64,000 nt of DNA from Aequorivita aurantiaca (GTDB lineage: Bacteria > Bacteroidota > Bacteroidia > Flavobacteriales > Flavobacteriaceae): the NCBI RefSeq assembly GCF_030410135.1, contig NZ_JAUGQQ010000002.1:248001-312000 (forward strand), written 5' to 3'. Below the pieces are notes generated by a model. The model worked only from the letters and a program-made list of their open reading frames with translations, was not told where the DNA came from and ran no database searches. Below, one piece after another: positions 56,243 through 64,000 of the stretch (positions within the stretch are counted from its first letter, which is position 1; each line of letters starts with the position of its first letter). Position numbers and translations under genes: made by a program.

Positions 56243-56530
56243 TTATAGCAAAGTTATTAAAATCAATAACAAATTGCTCAACAAGCTTAGCGCCAATAAC
56301 CAAAATGCAAAGCCTCGGTTGGAACCCGCCAGCAATACGGCATTGTAGCCCATGCACAGGGAAACACACAAAGTTAATTCTATGCCCGTAATAAGTCCGG
56401 TACCTTGGGCCAATATGGTCATAGCCGCTATTGAACCAATGCAGCTGTTCAGGATTATGGTTAGGGGAACGTACATATAATAATCGTGCACGAATTCGGC
56501 TTTTAAGGATTTAATTGATAAATTTTTCAT
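56243..56530 (-). CDS. Small membrane protein in operon with the globin
   Basis: 95 residues from the ATG at 56530 (MKNLSIKSLKAEFVHDYYMY), preferred over a start 11 codons upstream. Three membrane segments follow: VPLTIILNSCIGSIAAMTIL, IELTLCVSLCMGYNAVLLA and FWLLALSLLSNLLLILI. It has three Cys and a conserved-looking HDYY. No family recognised. The 3-nt gap to the globin gene suggests a shared job, perhaps in the membrane respiratory chain. Confidence 0.6.
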   Translation of the reverse strand: MKNLSIKSLKAEFVHDYYMYVPLTIILNSCIGSIAAMTILAQGTGLITGIELTLCVSLCMGYNAVLLAGSNRGFAFWLLALSLLSNLLLILITLL

Positions 56531-56644
56531 CTTATGATTTATTTTATTAAAAATTATTTTCATTCATTCATGTATAATAGAGCCTGAAAATTCATTGGTG
56601 AATCGGGGGAGTTTTTATACACAAATGCGCTTTTGTTTAATTGG

Positions 56645-56656
56645 TGTAAATTTACA
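56645..56656. promoter_or_regulatory. Candidate operator, perfect 12-bp palindrome
   Basis: TGTAAATTTACA, in the divergent spacer 41 nt upstream of the Crp/Fnr gene and about 115 nt upstream of the membrane-protein/globin operon. Length and symmetry fit a dimeric regulator, though it is not the TTGAT-N4-ATCAA Fnr or TGTGA-N6-TCACA Crp consensus. Confidence 0.4.
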
Positions 56657-56697
56657 ATGCCAAACAGCCCATATTTTATGAGGCAAATCATAAACCC

Positions 56698-57285
56698 ATG
56701 ATTCCCGAAAAATTATTACAGGATTTTAGCGCTTCTATTGAGCATTTAAATGCTTCGGAAATAATAATTCAGGAAAAAAAACGAGCAGATTTCTATTTTC
56801 AAATAAAAACGGGCGAAGTAAAAATGTTCAACATAAACGAACAAGGGAAGGAATTTGTGCAAGGAATATTTTATGACGGAGAAAGTTTTGGCGAGCCGCC
56901 CCTTTTAGGCGATTTTAAATATCCCGCCTCGGCAGCTGCCGTAAAACCTACCGTTCTTTATAAACTTAGCAAAACCAATTTATTCAAATTACTGAAAGAA
57001 AGCCCTGAGGTACATCTAAAATTTACTCAGGCATTGGCAAAAAGACTTTTTTACAAAGCTATAATTTTAAAGGAAATTTCAGTACATCCTCCCGAACATC
57101 GCATTCTTGCACTGATTGATTTTTTAAAACGCAAAGATGGTTCGGATGGCCTTTTTCAGGTGGAATTAACCCGGCAACAAATTGCGGATTTAACCGGACA
57201 GCGCGTGGAAACTGTTATCCGAGCCATTAAACAGCTGGAACAGGAGGGTGAACTAAAGCTTATTAAGCATAAAGTATATCGATAA
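56698..57285 (+). CDS. Crp/Fnr family transcriptional regulator
   Basis: 195 residues. Cyclic-nucleotide-binding-like beta roll (about 10-110), long helix and a C-terminal winged helix with the recognition helix in LTRQQIADLTGQRVETVIRA (about 153-172). It contains no cysteine, so it cannot carry the 4Fe-4S oxygen sensor of Fnr. The phosphate-binding cassette reads GESFGEPPLLGDFKYPASAA and lacks the Arg-Ser of Crp, so cAMP binding is unlikely. It may sense NO or haem, or another ligand. Divergent from the globin operon, which is its probable target. Confidence 0.88.
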   Translation: MIPEKLLQDFSASIEHLNASEIIIQEKKRADFYFQIKTGEVKMFNINEQGKEFVQGIFYDGESFGEPPLLGDFKYPASAAAVKPTVLYKLSKTNLFKLLKESPEVHLKFTQALAKRLFYKAIILKEISVHPPEHRILALIDFLKRKDGSDGLFQVELTRQQIADLTGQRVETVIRAIKQLEQEGELKLIKHKVYR

Positions 57286-57363
57286 TCATAAAAATATTAT
57301 TGAATATGGATTTGTATTGGAAACATTCCCATTCACTTTCATAAAAAACCCTAATTTCGCACT

Positions 57364-58128
57364 ATGATATCGGTAGTATTTTTAGGTTTTGGAAATGTGA
57401 ATTCCCATTTGTTCGATGCTTTAGTTAGAAATAGCAAAGCTTCTGTTTTACAAGTATTTAACCGAAACAGAACTGCAATTAATTTTAAATCCAAAAACAT
57501 TTCCTTTACCACTGATATTACGAGCATCGTTGATGCCGATATTTATATTATCGGCATACCTGACGATGCTATTTCTGCATTTTCGGAATCTTTAGTTTTT
57601 CAAAATAAACTTGTTGTACATACATCGGGAGGTGCTTCCATTGGGGTGCTTTCTTCAAAAAACCGTCGGGGGGTATTTTATCCTCTGCAAACATTTTCCA
57701 AAAAACGAAACTTAGATTTTAAAGAAATTCCGATTTGCATTGAAGCAGAGAATGACCTGGATTTGCAACTACTGCGACAGCTGGGTGAAACAATATCAGA
57801 AAATGTTGTGGCAATTTCTTCGGAAAAGAGGGCGAAATTACATTTGGCGGCCGTTTTCGTCAATAATTTTGTTAATCATTTATATTATGTGGGAGCGGAA
57901 ATATTACAAACTGAAAAATTACCTTTTAACTTGCTAAAACCACTAATTGCAGAAACGGCTGCAAAGATTGAAGCGCTATCACCCCAAGAAGCGCAAACCG
58001 GGCCGGCAAAGCGGAATGACATAAAAACCGTTGAAAAACATTTAAATTTGTTGGACGAAAAACGTCATAAAGAAATTTATGAGCTGTTTACGAAGGAATT
58101 AAATCAGAAATATGGAAAAGAGCTATAA
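57364..58128 (+). CDS. Rossmann-like and DUF2520 domain protein
   Basis: 254 residues. The N-terminal NAD(P)-binding motif is VVFLGFGNVNSHLFDAL (about 4-20), followed by IYIIGIPDDAISAFSESLVF and VVHTSGGASIGVL. The C-terminal DUF2520 helical domain (ISSEKRAKLHLAAVFVNNFV, then GPAKRNDIKTVEKHL) resembles the dimerisation half of ketopantoate reductase-like enzymes. Reaction unknown. It overlaps the next gene by 17 nt. Confidence 0.88.
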   Translation: MISVVFLGFGNVNSHLFDALVRNSKASVLQVFNRNRTAINFKSKNISFTTDITSIVDADIYIIGIPDDAISAFSESLVFQNKLVVHTSGGASIGVLSSKNRRGVFYPLQTFSKKRNLDFKEIPICIEAENDLDLQLLRQLGETISENVVAISSEKRAKLHLAAVFVNNFVNHLYYVGAEILQTEKLPFNLLKPLIAETAAKIEALSPQEAQTGPAKRNDIKTVEKHLNLLDEKRHKEIYELFTKELNQKYGKEL

Positions 58129-58645
58129 AGAATATCTAAAACATATTACCACGTTTATATTTGATGTGGATGGTGTGCTTACAGATGGCACAATTCAAGT
58201 AAATACGCAAGGCGAAATGTTCCGCACAATGAATATTAAGGACGGTTATGGCCTAAAAGCGGCAGTGGAACAAGGTTTTAATGTGTGCATTATTTCCGGC
58301 GGAACTAATGAAGGTGTTCGCGTTCGGCTTAAAAATCTTGGAATAAAGGATATTTTTTTGGGCGCGCACGACAAAACTAAAATCTTGGAAAATTATTTAA
58401 CCACCAACAAAATTAAACGCGAGAACACGCTATACATGGGCGATGATCTGCCGGATTACGAAATCATGCAAGAGGTGGGCCTCCCTACCTGTCCTCAGGA
58501 TGCGGTTCCAGAGATTAAGGCCATTTCAAAATATGTGTCCCACAAAAATGGTGGGAAAGGCTGTGTGCGCGAAGTGATTGAACAAGTTTTGAAAGTGCAG
58601 GGAAAATGGATTATAACCAGTGGGGTTAGCGCAAAATATGACTGA
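58112..58645 (+). CDS. kdsC: HAD-family phosphatase, KDO 8-phosphate phosphatase-like
   Basis: 177 residues, the C0-type HAD without cap that forms tetramers. Motif I is FIFDVDGVLTDGTI (about 12-25) with the DxD nucleophile pair, the Ser/Thr motif is CIISGG (about 67), the Lys is in GAHDKTKIL, and motif IV is YMGDDLPDYEIM (about 109). Such enzymes dephosphorylate KDO-8-phosphate for lipopolysaccharide, though sialic-acid-type phosphatases look alike. No kdsA is nearby. It begins inside the DUF2520 gene. Confidence 0.85.
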   Translation: MEKSYKEYLKHITTFIFDVDGVLTDGTIQVNTQGEMFRTMNIKDGYGLKAAVEQGFNVCIISGGTNEGVRVRLKNLGIKDIFLGAHDKTKILENYLTTNKIKRENTLYMGDDLPDYEIMQEVGLPTCPQDAVPEIKAISKYVSHKNGGKGCVREVIEQVLKVQGKWIITSGVSAKYD

Positions 58646-58734
58646 GTTGGTACTGATTAATTAATTACTGTTAGGCAAGAATCAAACTTCAATTAAATCC
58701 TCTGAAAAAATATTCCAATCCGAAATTTGAAACT

Positions 58735-59637
58735 TTGAAATACCTAAATCTAATCCGTTACCGGAATTTACTTTTTTTGGCGTTGGTACAAATTTTATTG
58801 AAGTACAGCCTTTTTCCCAAAGTTCATGCAGAAACCACGTTAACCAATTTTGGTTTTTTCCTATTAGTGATTGCAACACTTTCCATTGCCGCGGCGGGCA
58901 ATATCATTAATGACATTTTGGATGTGGAAATTGACAAAATTAACAAACCGAAAACTGTATTAATAGGCAAAAAGATTTCGGAAAAAACTGCGAATAGCCT
59001 CTTTATAATCTTAAATATTCTGGGCGTAACCCTCGGTTTCTATCTTGCCAATAGTATCGGAAAACCAAGCTTCGCGGCATTATTTATTCTTATTTCCGCA
59101 CTCCTTTATTTATATGCTGCTTATTTAAAAGGAATATTTCTTATAGGTAATCTATTGGTCTCCGCATTAGTTGCCATTAGCCTCTTAATTGTAGGCTTGT
59201 TTGAATTACTGCCTGCAATTTCTGCAGAAAACCAGTTCGCACAGCGAGCCGTTTTTATTATTGTATTTCATTATGCGCTTTTTGCTTTCTCCCTTAATTT
59301 TATTCGGGAAATCGTAAAGGATCTCGAGGATATCAATGGCGATAAAAATGGCGGAATGAATACGCTGGCGATAGCGTTGGGAAGAAAACGCACTATGAAA
59401 ATAGTTTTTGCATTAGGTGCAATATTAACTTTAGGGACTGTGTTTTATGTTTACGAATATCTGTACCAATTGCAAATCATAGTACTCTATTTCCTTTTTG
59501 CCATTATTGCGCCGATGCTTTATTTCTGTATTAAAGCTTGGGAAGCTGAAACACAATCGCAATTTCATTTTTTATCACAATTATTGAAAGTAATTATGTT
59601 TTTGGGCATTTGCTCAATTCCTATTTTCAATTTGTAA
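58735..59637 (+). CDS. UbiA-family prenyltransferase, geranylgeranylglycerol-phosphate synthase type
   Basis: 300 residues with eight or nine membrane segments. The two Asp-rich motifs are NDILDVEIDKINKP (about 63-76) and REIVKDLEDINGDKNGGMNT (about 198-217). It initiates at TTG 58735 (KYLNLIRYRNLLFLALVQIL); no ATG exists before the first membrane helix, and the frame opens at 58675. Family members attach prenyl chains to a glycerol-phosphate or quinone acceptor; the acceptor here is uncertain and I give the archaeal-like name only as the usual annotation. Part of a run of collinear genes with DUF2520, KdsC and Maf. Confidence 0.82.
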   Translation: MKYLNLIRYRNLLFLALVQILLKYSLFPKVHAETTLTNFGFFLLVIATLSIAAAGNIINDILDVEIDKINKPKTVLIGKKISEKTANSLFIILNILGVTLGFYLANSIGKPSFAALFILISALLYLYAAYLKGIFLIGNLLVSALVAISLLIVGLFELLPAISAENQFAQRAVFIIVFHYALFAFSLNFIREIVKDLEDINGDKNGGMNTLAIALGRKRTMKIVFALGAILTLGTVFYVYEYLYQLQIIVLYFLFAIIAPMLYFCIKAWEAETQSQFHFLSQLLKVIMFLGICSIPIFNL

Positions 59638-59683
59638 ATTTGAAATATAACTTTATAAATAAAATCTTAAGTCTGCCTAGAAA

Positions 59684-60271
59684 ATGCTACGAGAAAAATT
59701 AAAGAAATACAACATTATTCTCGCTTCCGGCTCCCCGAGACGTCAGGCATTTTTTAAGGAGCTCGATATTGATTTTTGTATCCAAGTGAAAGAAGTGGAT
59801 GAACATTATCCACCCCATTTAAAGCATTCAGAAATAACAGATTATCTTTCGCAACTTAAAGCATCGATATTTGTAGATTTAAATGAAAATGATATTCTAA
59901 TAACCAGCGATACCATAGTTTGGAACAATCAAAAAGCATTAGGAAAACCCAAGGATTTTGAAGATGCTAAACAGATGTTGCAAAATTTGAGCGGACAAAT
60001 GCACGAGGTTATAACTTCGGTCTGTTTCACTTCAAAAGGGTTTCAGAAAACGGTGAACGATGTTACAAAAGTATGGTTCAAAAAACTTTCTGAGGAAGAG
60101 ATTGATTATTATGTCAAAAATTATAAACCCTTTGACAAAGCCGGTAGTTACGGCATTCAAGAATGGATTGGCTATATCGGAATCGAAAAAATTGAGGGAT
60201 CCTATTTTAACGTAATGGGCTTACCCACACTACTTGTTTATAAAACGTTAACCCAAATTGCCAACCGTTGA
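59684..60271 (+). CDS. maf: Maf-like nucleotide pyrophosphatase
   Basis: 195 residues. ILASGSPRRQAFFKELDI (about 12-29) is the family signature and LITSDTIVWNNQKALGKPKD (about 68-87) carries the metal-binding residues. Maf proteins hydrolyse nucleoside triphosphates, especially dTTP or modified nucleotides, to remove them from the pool. Between an UbiA-type gene 46 nt upstream and a lipoprotein gene 35 nt downstream. Confidence 0.93.
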   Translation: MLREKLKKYNIILASGSPRRQAFFKELDIDFCIQVKEVDEHYPPHLKHSEITDYLSQLKASIFVDLNENDILITSDTIVWNNQKALGKPKDFEDAKQMLQNLSGQMHEVITSVCFTSKGFQKTVNDVTKVWFKKLSEEEIDYYVKNYKPFDKAGSYGIQEWIGYIGIEKIEGSYFNVMGLPTLLVYKTLTQIANR

Positions 60272-60287
60272 ATTTGTAGTATTTTTG
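60258..60287 (+). promoter_or_regulatory. Promoter of the lipoprotein-MscS unit
   Basis: TTG at 60258-60260, 19-nt spacer, TATTTTTG at 60280-60287. Both Bacteroidota elements at the expected spacing; the ATG is 20 nt further. The -33 part lies inside the end of maf, so the pair downstream may have its own promoter in addition to read-through. Confidence 0.6.
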
Positions 60288-60306
60288 GTCAAAATTCTTC
60301 GCATTT

Positions 60307-61242
60307 ATGGACTTTTTCAAAATCATTCTTCTCTTGATTGTTTTAGGTGGATTGAAAAGTTGCAATTCATCCGAAGAAAAAGGATCTCCGCAAGAAAATA
60401 TATCTGAAAGGGAAGGTACTTCAATTTCAACTCTTCGAAACCTTACTTCCGAATTTAAAAATTATTGGTTCGACGGAACGGCTGAAATCACTTCATACAG
60501 CCTGCTACAGGAGCGCTATGGGGAAATTCGCGAAGGCACCGCTGTAAATATTTTCGTTACTGAGGATTTTGTGCCCGCGGTTCAGGTTAAGGCCGATAAT
60601 CCCTCCAAGGAAAACATTATGGTTTTAAAACTGAACCAAATGAAGAATTTTAACACAGGCATATATCCCTACTCTATTATGACAAGCACTTTCAACCCTT
60701 TACTGGAGAGGGCGCGCCCATTAAAAGTAACGAATAGCGTGCAGGAATGGTGTGGACAGGTATATATGCAACTAAACAATCGAGGTGAATTCGAAATAGA
60801 AAGCCATTCCTATTTTGAAGGGGAAGCCGACAAACATTTTACGCTGCCCATTACCTATTTGGAAAATGAGCTTTGGAACCTAATAAGAATCAATCCCGAG
60901 GAGCTTCCTACCGGGGATGTAATGATTGTTCCCTCTTTCGAATTTTTGCGGTTTCGACACAGGGAAATAAAGGGACACAAAGCCTTCGCCAGTCTAAAAC
61001 AGGGCGATTCCATAACTATTTACACCCTTAATTATCCCGATTTACAGCGCCAGTTAATGCTTTTCTTTAGCAGCACTTTCCCATACGAAATTGAAAAATG
61101 GGAAGAAATAAATGCGGCCGATCAAAATGATACCCTTCGTTTAAAAACAACCGCAACAAAATTGAAAAGGATAAAAACCGATTATTGGAGCAAAAACGGA
61201 AATGAACACCTAAACCTGCGCGATTCGCTGCAATTGAAATAA
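60307..61242 (+). CDS. Lipoprotein of unknown function next to maf
   Basis: 311 residues. Signal region FFKIILLLIVLGGLKSCNSS places the lipidated Cys at about residue 19, followed by a Ser/Glu-rich linker. The mature part has a clear block ELTSEFKNYWFDGTAEITSY, a beta-rich middle (GTAVNIFVTEDFVPAVQVK, MKNFNTGIYPYSIMTSTFNP) and CGQVYMQLNNRGEFEIESHS. I recognise it only as a protein often seen beside maf in Flavobacteria (recall, not checked). Function unknown. It ends 3 nt before the MscS-like gene. Confidence 0.65.
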   Translation: MDFFKIILLLIVLGGLKSCNSSEEKGSPQENISEREGTSISTLRNLTSEFKNYWFDGTAEITSYSLLQERYGEIREGTAVNIFVTEDFVPAVQVKADNPSKENIMVLKLNQMKNFNTGIYPYSIMTSTFNPLLERARPLKVTNSVQEWCGQVYMQLNNRGEFEIESHSYFEGEADKHFTLPITYLENELWNLIRINPEELPTGDVMIVPSFEFLRFRHREIKGHKAFASLKQGDSITIYTLNYPDLQRQLMLFFSSTFPYEIEKWEEINAADQNDTLRLKTTATKLKRIKTDYWSKNGNEHLNLRDSLQLK

Positions 61243-61245
61243 CCG

Positions 61246-61809
61246 ATGATAAATTTAAAAGAATACTACCCCGAATTGATTGAATCCGTTGTGTTGATTT
61301 TAGTGCTTGTTTTATTGCGTTGGTTTTTAAAAAGAACGGTTCGCAATTTTGCCAAAAAAATTGAACGATTGGAGCACAGGACAGGCCTCATTATGAAACA
61401 CGTAGATTTTGCGGCATTTATAATTATGGCTATAGGACTGGTATTAATTTGGGGAGTCGATTTTAGAAACTTGGGTCTTGTAATGTCGTCAGTTTTTGCT
61501 GTTATTGGTATTGCATTTTTTGCCCAATGGTCTATTTTAAGTAATGTTACCAGTGGAATAATTATGTTTTTCACCTTTCCCTACAAAATTGGCGACTACA
61601 TAAAAATCCACGATAAAGAGGCACCCTGCGAAGGAATTATTGAGGATATAAAAACATTTCATATAATCCTTCACACGAAAGAGAATGAAATTATTACCTA
61701 TCCAAACAGTATGATGCTACAAAAAGGCGTAAGCATTGTAAAGGCCGAAGAATTTTACGAACATCAGCACGAGCTTGACAAAAATAAGGACAAACTGCCC
61801 CACGATTAA
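61246..61809 (+). CDS. MscS-like mechanosensitive channel protein, short form
   Basis: 187 residues. An N-terminal membrane helix with a following basic segment, a second helix (FAAFIIMAIGLVLIWGVDF) and the pore-lining helix LGLVMSSVFAVIGIAFFAQW lead into the conserved MscS beta domain VTSGIIMFFTFPYKIGDYIK, then NEIITYPNSMMLQKG. It lacks the large C-terminal vestibule of E. coli MscS, so it resembles the minimal versions. It would relieve turgor across the inner membrane. Translationally close to the preceding lipoprotein gene (3-nt gap). Confidence 0.88.
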   Translation: MINLKEYYPELIESVVLILVLVLLRWFLKRTVRNFAKKIERLEHRTGLIMKHVDFAAFIIMAIGLVLIWGVDFRNLGLVMSSVFAVIGIAFFAQWSILSNVTSGIIMFFTFPYKIGDYIKIHDKEAPCEGIIEDIKTFHIILHTKENEIITYPNSMMLQKGVSIVKAEEFYEHQHELDKNKDKLPHD

Positions 61810-61823
61810 TTTTCACAAATAAC

Positions 61824-61831
61824 TATCTTTG
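61824..61831 (+). promoter_or_regulatory. Candidate -7 box for the PIG-L gene
   Basis: TATCTTTG matches TAnnTTTG and ends 31 nt before the ATG at 61863; no clear -33 element. Confidence 0.4.
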
Positions 61832-61862
61832 GATGGTTTTGAATAAATCAGCCTTTATTTTT

Positions 61863-64000
61863 ATGCACAAACCTTATTTTTCAGCTCTTCTACTCTTTCT
61901 TACAGCAATAGTTGCCACAGCGCAAGCACCCAAAAAACCTACGGCATCCGAAATATACCACGACCTGCAAAAGTTAAACTTTGTGGGTTCCGCACTTTAT
62001 ATTGCCGCCCATCCGGATGACGAAAATACTCGTCTCATTTCCTATTTAGTGAATGATGTTCACGCGCACACCGCCTATCTTTCCATTACCCGTGGGGATG
62101 GCGGCCAAAATTTAATTGGTCCCGAACTCCGTGAACTTTTGGGTGTAATCCGCACCCAGGAATTGATGGAAGCCAGAAAAATAGACGGAGGGCAACAATA
62201 TTTCACCCGCGCCAATGATTTCGGTTATAGCAAAAACCCTGAGGAAACATTTGAATTCTGGACCAAAAATGAAGTTTTGGGCGATGTAGTTTTGGCCATC
62301 CGAAAATTTAAACCGGACATTATCATAAACCGCTTTGATCATCGCAGCCCTGGTAGCACGCACGGCCACCATACGGCTTCGGCCATGTTGAGTATGGATG
62401 CTTTCGACCAGGTTGACGATGCTTCCAAATATCCAAAGTCTGCGGAGGAATTTGGAACTTGGCAGCCGCATAGATTGTTTTTCAACACTTCGTGGTGGTT
62501 CTACGGTAGTCGCGAAAAGTTTGAAAAAGCCGATAAAAAAAATTTAGTTTCAGTGGAGACTGGCAATTACTTTCCGGCCCTAGGACTTTCCAATGGCGAA
62601 ATAGCTGCCCTAAGCCGAAGTATGCATAAATCGCAAGGTTTTGGCAGTACAGGCGCCCGCGGCACCGAAACGGAATATTTAGAATTATTGAAAGGAAGCA
62701 AGCCTCCGGACAACAATCTTTTTGAAGGCATAGATACGGCGTGGACCCGACTAGAAGGAGGAAATAAAATTGGGGAAATTTTGAATCCGTTAGAAAGCAA
62801 CTTCAACTTTAATGATCCCTCAGCAATGTTACCCCAACTATTGAAGGCATATCCATTAGTTTTGGATTTAAAGGATGAACATTGGCGAAATATTAAAATG
62901 AAACAGCTGAAACAACTTATTTTGGATTGTGGGGGCATTTTTATTGAAGCCGTTTCTGAAAAAAATTCAGTGAATCCCAACCAAAATTTTGCGGTAAATA
63001 TAGAGGCAATCAACCGCGGAAAAAACGAAGTGATTTTAAAATCCATAAAGAATCCACAAGGAAAAATTCTTTGGAATAGCGCGGAAAACCTTTCTTTTAA
63101 TGCCATAAAAAAAATCGAGACGACAGTAACTTCAGAAAGCAAAATTCCACCCTACTCCTCACCTTATTGGTTGAATGAAACCGGTAGCTTGGGAATGTAT
63201 GTAAGCCCTGAAAAGTTTATCGGATTGCCGGAAACTCCAGCCTTGGAGCAGTTAGTTTTTGAACTGCAGTTTGAAAATATAACGATCCCCTTTACGAAAA
63301 ATATTATTTATAAATCCAACGATCCCGTTAAGGGTGAAGTGTACCGACCCTTGGAGATATTGCCGGAAGTGACTGCCTCCATTCCTGAAAAGGTGTGGAT
63401 TTTTGCAAATGAAGAGGCTAAAACAATTCCCGTAATTGTTCGTGCGGGAAAAGATAATATTTCTGGAAAAGTATCCATTGAACATCCGAACGGTTGGAAG
63501 GTTGAGCCCGCCCAGCAAACCTTTGAAATAGAAAGAACGGGCGAAACCAAAATCTTCAACTTCATAGTAACGCCACCGCCCACCCAGAATGAAGGCTATT
63601 TAAAAACACGAATAGTTGCGGACGGAAAAAATTTTGATAAGGAATTGGTCACAATAGATTATGAACATATTCCGTATCAAAGTGTTTTGATACCTTCCGA
63701 AGCGAAAATCGCCAAAATTGATATACATAAAAAAGGACAAAATATTGGATACATTAACGGTGCGGGCGACGCCATTCCAGAAAGTTTGAGGCAAATAGGA
63801 TATTCTGTTTCAACGATTGACCCTTCCACAATTTCAAAAAGCAGTCTTTCAAAATTTGATGCTATTGTGATTGGCATTCGAGCCTACAACACCGTTCCTG
63901 AGCTTGCGTTTGCGCAACCTTCATTAAACAAATATGTTGAAAATGGCGGCACGCTCATAGTTCAATACAACACCAGTAATAGTTTGGTAACTGAAAATTT
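61863..64000 (+). CDS. PIG-L family deacetylase, 3' end outside window
   Basis: The first 712 residues are visible and the frame is still open at the window end. MHKPYFSALLLFLTAIVATAQ is a signal peptide. The zinc-binding motif YIAAHPDDENTRLI (about 46-59) and RSPGSTHGHHTASAM (about 162-176), with its His pair, define the LmbE/PIG-L fold. PIG-L enzymes remove acetyl groups from GlcNAc-type sugars. Beyond residue about 330 there is a long beta-rich region with a glutamine-amidotransferase-like segment near 640 (FDAIVIGIRAYNTVPE), as in the large periplasmic PIG-L proteins of Bacteroidota. Confidence 0.9.
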   Translation, partial: MHKPYFSALLLFLTAIVATAQAPKKPTASEIYHDLQKLNFVGSALYIAAHPDDENTRLISYLVNDVHAHTAYLSITRGDGGQNLIGPELRELLGVIRTQELMEARKIDGGQQYFTRANDFGYSKNPEETFEFWTKNEVLGDVVLAIRKFKPDIIINRFDHRSPGSTHGHHTASAMLSMDAFDQVDDASKYPKSAEEFGTWQPHRLFFNTSWWFYGSREKFEKADKKNLVSVETGNYFPALGLSNGEIAALSRSMHKSQGFGSTGARGTETEYLELLKGSKPPDNNLFEGIDTAWTRLEGGNKIGEILNPLESNFNFNDPSAMLPQLLKAYPLVLDLKDEHWRNIKMKQLKQLILDCGGIFIEAVSEKNSVNPNQNFAVNIEAINRGKNEVILKSIKNPQGKILWNSAENLSFNAIKKIETTVTSESKIPPYSSPYWLNETGSLGMYVSPEKFIGLPETPALEQLVFELQFENITIPFTKNIIYKSNDPVKGEVYRPLEILPEVTASIPEKVWIFANEEAKTIPVIVRAGKDNISGKVSIEHPNGWKVEPAQQTFEIERTGETKIFNFIVTPPPTQNEGYLKTRIVADGKNFDKELVTIDYEHIPYQSVLIPSEAKIAKIDIHKKGQNIGYINGAGDAIPESLRQIGYSVSTIDPSTISKSSLSKFDAIVIGIRAYNTVPELAFAQPSLNKYVENGGTLIVQYNTSNSLVTEN

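Overview
The window looks like a stretch of chromosome from a marine or environmental member of the Flavobacteriaceae (Bacteroidota), possibly close to Aequorivita-like genera; the genus is a guess. Support for the phylum: a type IX secretion sorting tail, TonB-dependent receptors paired with DUF4249, a ResB/CcsA fusion, SCN-type lipoprotein signals, moderately AT-rich DNA, almost no Shine-Dalgarno sequences, and many upstream boxes of the Bacteroidota form TAnnTTTG. No rRNA, tRNA, CRISPR array, prophage or transposase gene was recognised.

Layout. 1-5.7 kb (minus): the 5' part of pyrB, pyrR, a met-zincin lipoprotein and rpsA with a long leader. 6-7.7 kb (plus): an EreA/ChaN-like lipoprotein. 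7.8-12.8 kb (minus): parE and parC, split by a small S23-type four-helix-bundle gene bounded by inverted repeats. 12.9-13.2 kb: a 21-bp tandem repeat array. 13.3-20.5 kb: cbpA-cbpM, ychF, small secreted proteins, a 5'-truncated DUF3667 gene, apaG, an NRDE protein and pruA. 20.5-29 kb: a SIMPL protein, a rhomboid protease, an LpxL-like acyltransferase, glmM, an acyltransferase-3 protein, an acpH-like gene coupled to a gamma-glutamyltransferase, and an unknown membrane protein. 29-37 kb (plus): uvrA, a LOG-family protein, then a T9SS-exported endonuclease/exonuclease/phosphatase-fold protein coupled to an M1-peptidase-like protein that has lost its zinc site and carries a beta-barrel-like C-terminus. 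37-40 kb: an HTHP-type haem protein, threonine aldolase, and prfB with programmed +1 frameshifting. 40.3-47 kb (minus): a DUF1328-type mini-protein and a four-gene outer-membrane operon (secreted protein, TonB receptor, DUF4249 lipoprotein, MG2/plug-like protein). 47-52.5 kb (plus): a helical protein, an ArsC-family protein, a second outer-membrane receptor and fumC. 52.6-56.5 kb (minus): ccsBA, a group III truncated haemoglobin and a small membrane protein, divergent from a Crp/Fnr regulator. 57-64 kb (plus): DUF2520, kdsC-like phosphatase, UbiA prenyltransferase, Maf, a lipoprotein, an MscS-like channel and a PIG-L deacetylase cut by the window end.

Most genes are housekeeping: pyrimidine synthesis, translation, topology and repair, cell envelope, and central metabolism. 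The best leads for something less described are the inverted-repeat-bounded S23 gene inside the parE-parC operon, the coupled nuclease and dead-peptidase/barrel pair, the 21-bp array, and the divergent Crp/globin/membrane-protein module with a perfect 12-bp palindrome between them.
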